A stretch of 6,893 nucleotides of DNA. It comes from XYD1-FULL-39-28 sp964539855. GTDB lineage: Bacteria > Patescibacteriota > Minisyncoccia > Minisyncoccales > Staskawiczbacteraceae. Each line of letters begins with the position of its first letter. The first letter of the stretch is position 1. The position numbers were made by a program, and so were the translations under genes. The notes below the pieces were generated by a model. The model ran no database searches and was not told the origin of the DNA. It saw only the letters and a program-made list of their open reading frames with translations. Positions 6,445 to 6,893 of the stretch are shown here, one piece after another. The stretch is taken from contig CAZIJR010000030.1 in assembly GCA_964539855.1 (NCBI GenBank), positions 1 through 6,893 on the forward strand. Direction: 5' to 3'.

Positions 6445-6714
6445 TTATTCAACTTTTTTAATGTTGGGATATTTAGTAAAAATAAATCCCAGCGCACTCT
6501 TGATAATTTGCCCGGACAGCTCAACGTATTCGTCAATAAGTTTTTGCACAACTTCTCCAGGATTACCGTCAATGCTTGTAACATTTCCGGCGTCATCCAC
6601 TGTAAGCCCTCCCACGTTTCTTGCCTTTACAATAGCTATGTCTGGCCCTAAAATTACCGCTTGTTTTGCTATTATCTCTGTTAATAGCGATAAATATTGA
6701 TTTTTGTCTTCCAC
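6445..6714 (-). CDS. Small soluble protein with GTG start, unrecognised; first gene of kinase cluster
   Basis: This 89-aa soluble protein has no family I can name with confidence. The pattern is helix (about 3-21), a mixed stretch LGPDIAIVKARNVGG (22-36), a likely β-hairpin LTVDDAGNVTSIDG (37-50) with a turn at DAGN, then a long helix (51-79) and a short basic end. It has no membrane segment and no cysteines. The start codon is GTG: an in-frame TAA lies five codons upstream, with no ATG or TTG between. The leader of about 49 nt from the predicted promoter is A/T-rich and has no Shine-Dalgarno. The protein is the promoter-proximal member of the run leading to the kinase, receiver and exporter, which suggests a sensory or regulatory part, but this rests on position only. 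Confidence 0.65.
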   Translation of the reverse strand: MEDKNQYLSLLTEIIAKQAVILGPDIAIVKARNVGGLTVDDAGNVTSIDGNPGEVVQKLIDEYVELSGQIIKSALGFIFTKYPNIKKVE

Positions 6715-6769
6715 GTCAAAATTTATTTAATATTATTTAATAAAACAAAACGACCTTTTTTATTTTTTT

Positions 6770-6799
6770 ATTATAGCACAATAAAAAACAAGGGCACAA
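6770..6799 (-). promoter_or_regulatory. Promoter of the kinase cluster (extended -10)
   Basis: On the minus strand there is a perfect TATAAT at 6775-6770 preceded by TGC, giving the extended TGnTATAAT form. A weak -35, TTGTGC (6799-6794), sits at 18-bp spacing. Transcription would begin near 6763, about 49 nt before the GTG start of the 89-aa gene. The -35 falls inside the loop of the tRNA terminator hairpin. Confidence 0.65.
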
Positions 6800-6807
6800 A
6801 AGCCCCT
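6781..6807 (-). terminator. Intrinsic terminator downstream of tRNA-Ala
   Basis: On the minus strand AGGGGC (6807-6802), loop UUUUGU and GCCCUU (6795-6790) form a 6-bp stem with one G·U pair. UGUUUUUUAU follows, a good U-tract. It lies 14 bases after the tRNA 3' end and would end tRNA transcription before the next gene. Confidence 0.65.
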
Positions 6808-6820
6808 GTGGATATCTTTG

Positions 6821-6891
6821 TGGACTTAGCGGGAATCGAACTCGCGTCTCCGCAATGCGAATGCGGCGTACTACCACTGTACTATAAGCCC
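6821..6891 (-). tRNA. tRNA-Ala (anticodon CGC)
   Basis: The 71-nt cloverleaf folds on the minus strand. The acceptor arms are GGGCTTA and TAAGTCC, with the G3·U70 pair that defines alanine identity. The D-arm is GTAC/GTAC with loop AGTGGTA. The anticodon stem is CCGCA/TGCGG with loop TTCGCAT (anticodon CGC, reading GCG). The variable region is 4 nt, and the T-loop is TTCGATT. The discriminator base is A and CCA is not encoded. The T-stem has one mismatch, A52·C62. The anticodon and G3·U70 agree on alanine. Confidence 0.95.
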
Positions 6892-6893
6892 AA

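Overview
The window reads as a compact, AT-rich bacterial chromosome segment, most probably from a Patescibacteria/CPR (Parcubacteria-like) genome. This is an inference from three things: a DUF5671 membrane protein of the kind common in those genomes, a short DprA with no N-terminal domain, and very tight gene packing. The standard genetic code fits. All eight complete reading frames end in TAA. Every recognised gene lies on the minus strand, so the order below follows transcription, from high to low coordinates. I saw no mobile element, CRISPR array, integrase or phage gene.

6893-6715: a tRNA-Ala(CGC) gene is followed by an intrinsic terminator. The terminator hairpin overlaps a well-formed extended -10 promoter that fires into the downstream gene cluster. 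6714-3957: two small unrecognised proteins (89 aa soluble with a GTG start, and 109 aa with three membrane segments) precede a membrane-anchored GAF-PAS histidine kinase and a stand-alone receiver-domain response regulator. 3937-2048: a full-length half-size ABC exporter (membrane domain plus ATPase) follows. Its start codon sits directly below a small hairpin whose loop carries the only good Shine-Dalgarno-like sequence in the window. 2026-1613: a small protein of the nucleoside 2-deoxyribosyltransferase-like fold has a copy of the extended -10 motif five bases ahead of its ATG. 1592-322: a small polytopic membrane protein and a DUF5671 protein with a C-terminal pilin-like extracytoplasmic domain follow. 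285-1: the first 95 codons of dprA run off the window edge, preceded by a 36-bp spacer with two DnaA-box-like 9-mers.

Intergenic gaps after the promoter are 5, 12, 23, 19, 21, 20, 5 and 36 bp, so much of the window could be one read-through unit with an internal start at about 2026. The most coherent functional reading is a sensory module (small protein, small membrane protein, kinase, receiver) next to an exporter. The sequence does not give the signal, the exported substrate or the output of the receiver. No gene-free stretch reaches 300 bp; the longest is about 106 bp (6715-6820), which holds the terminator and promoter.
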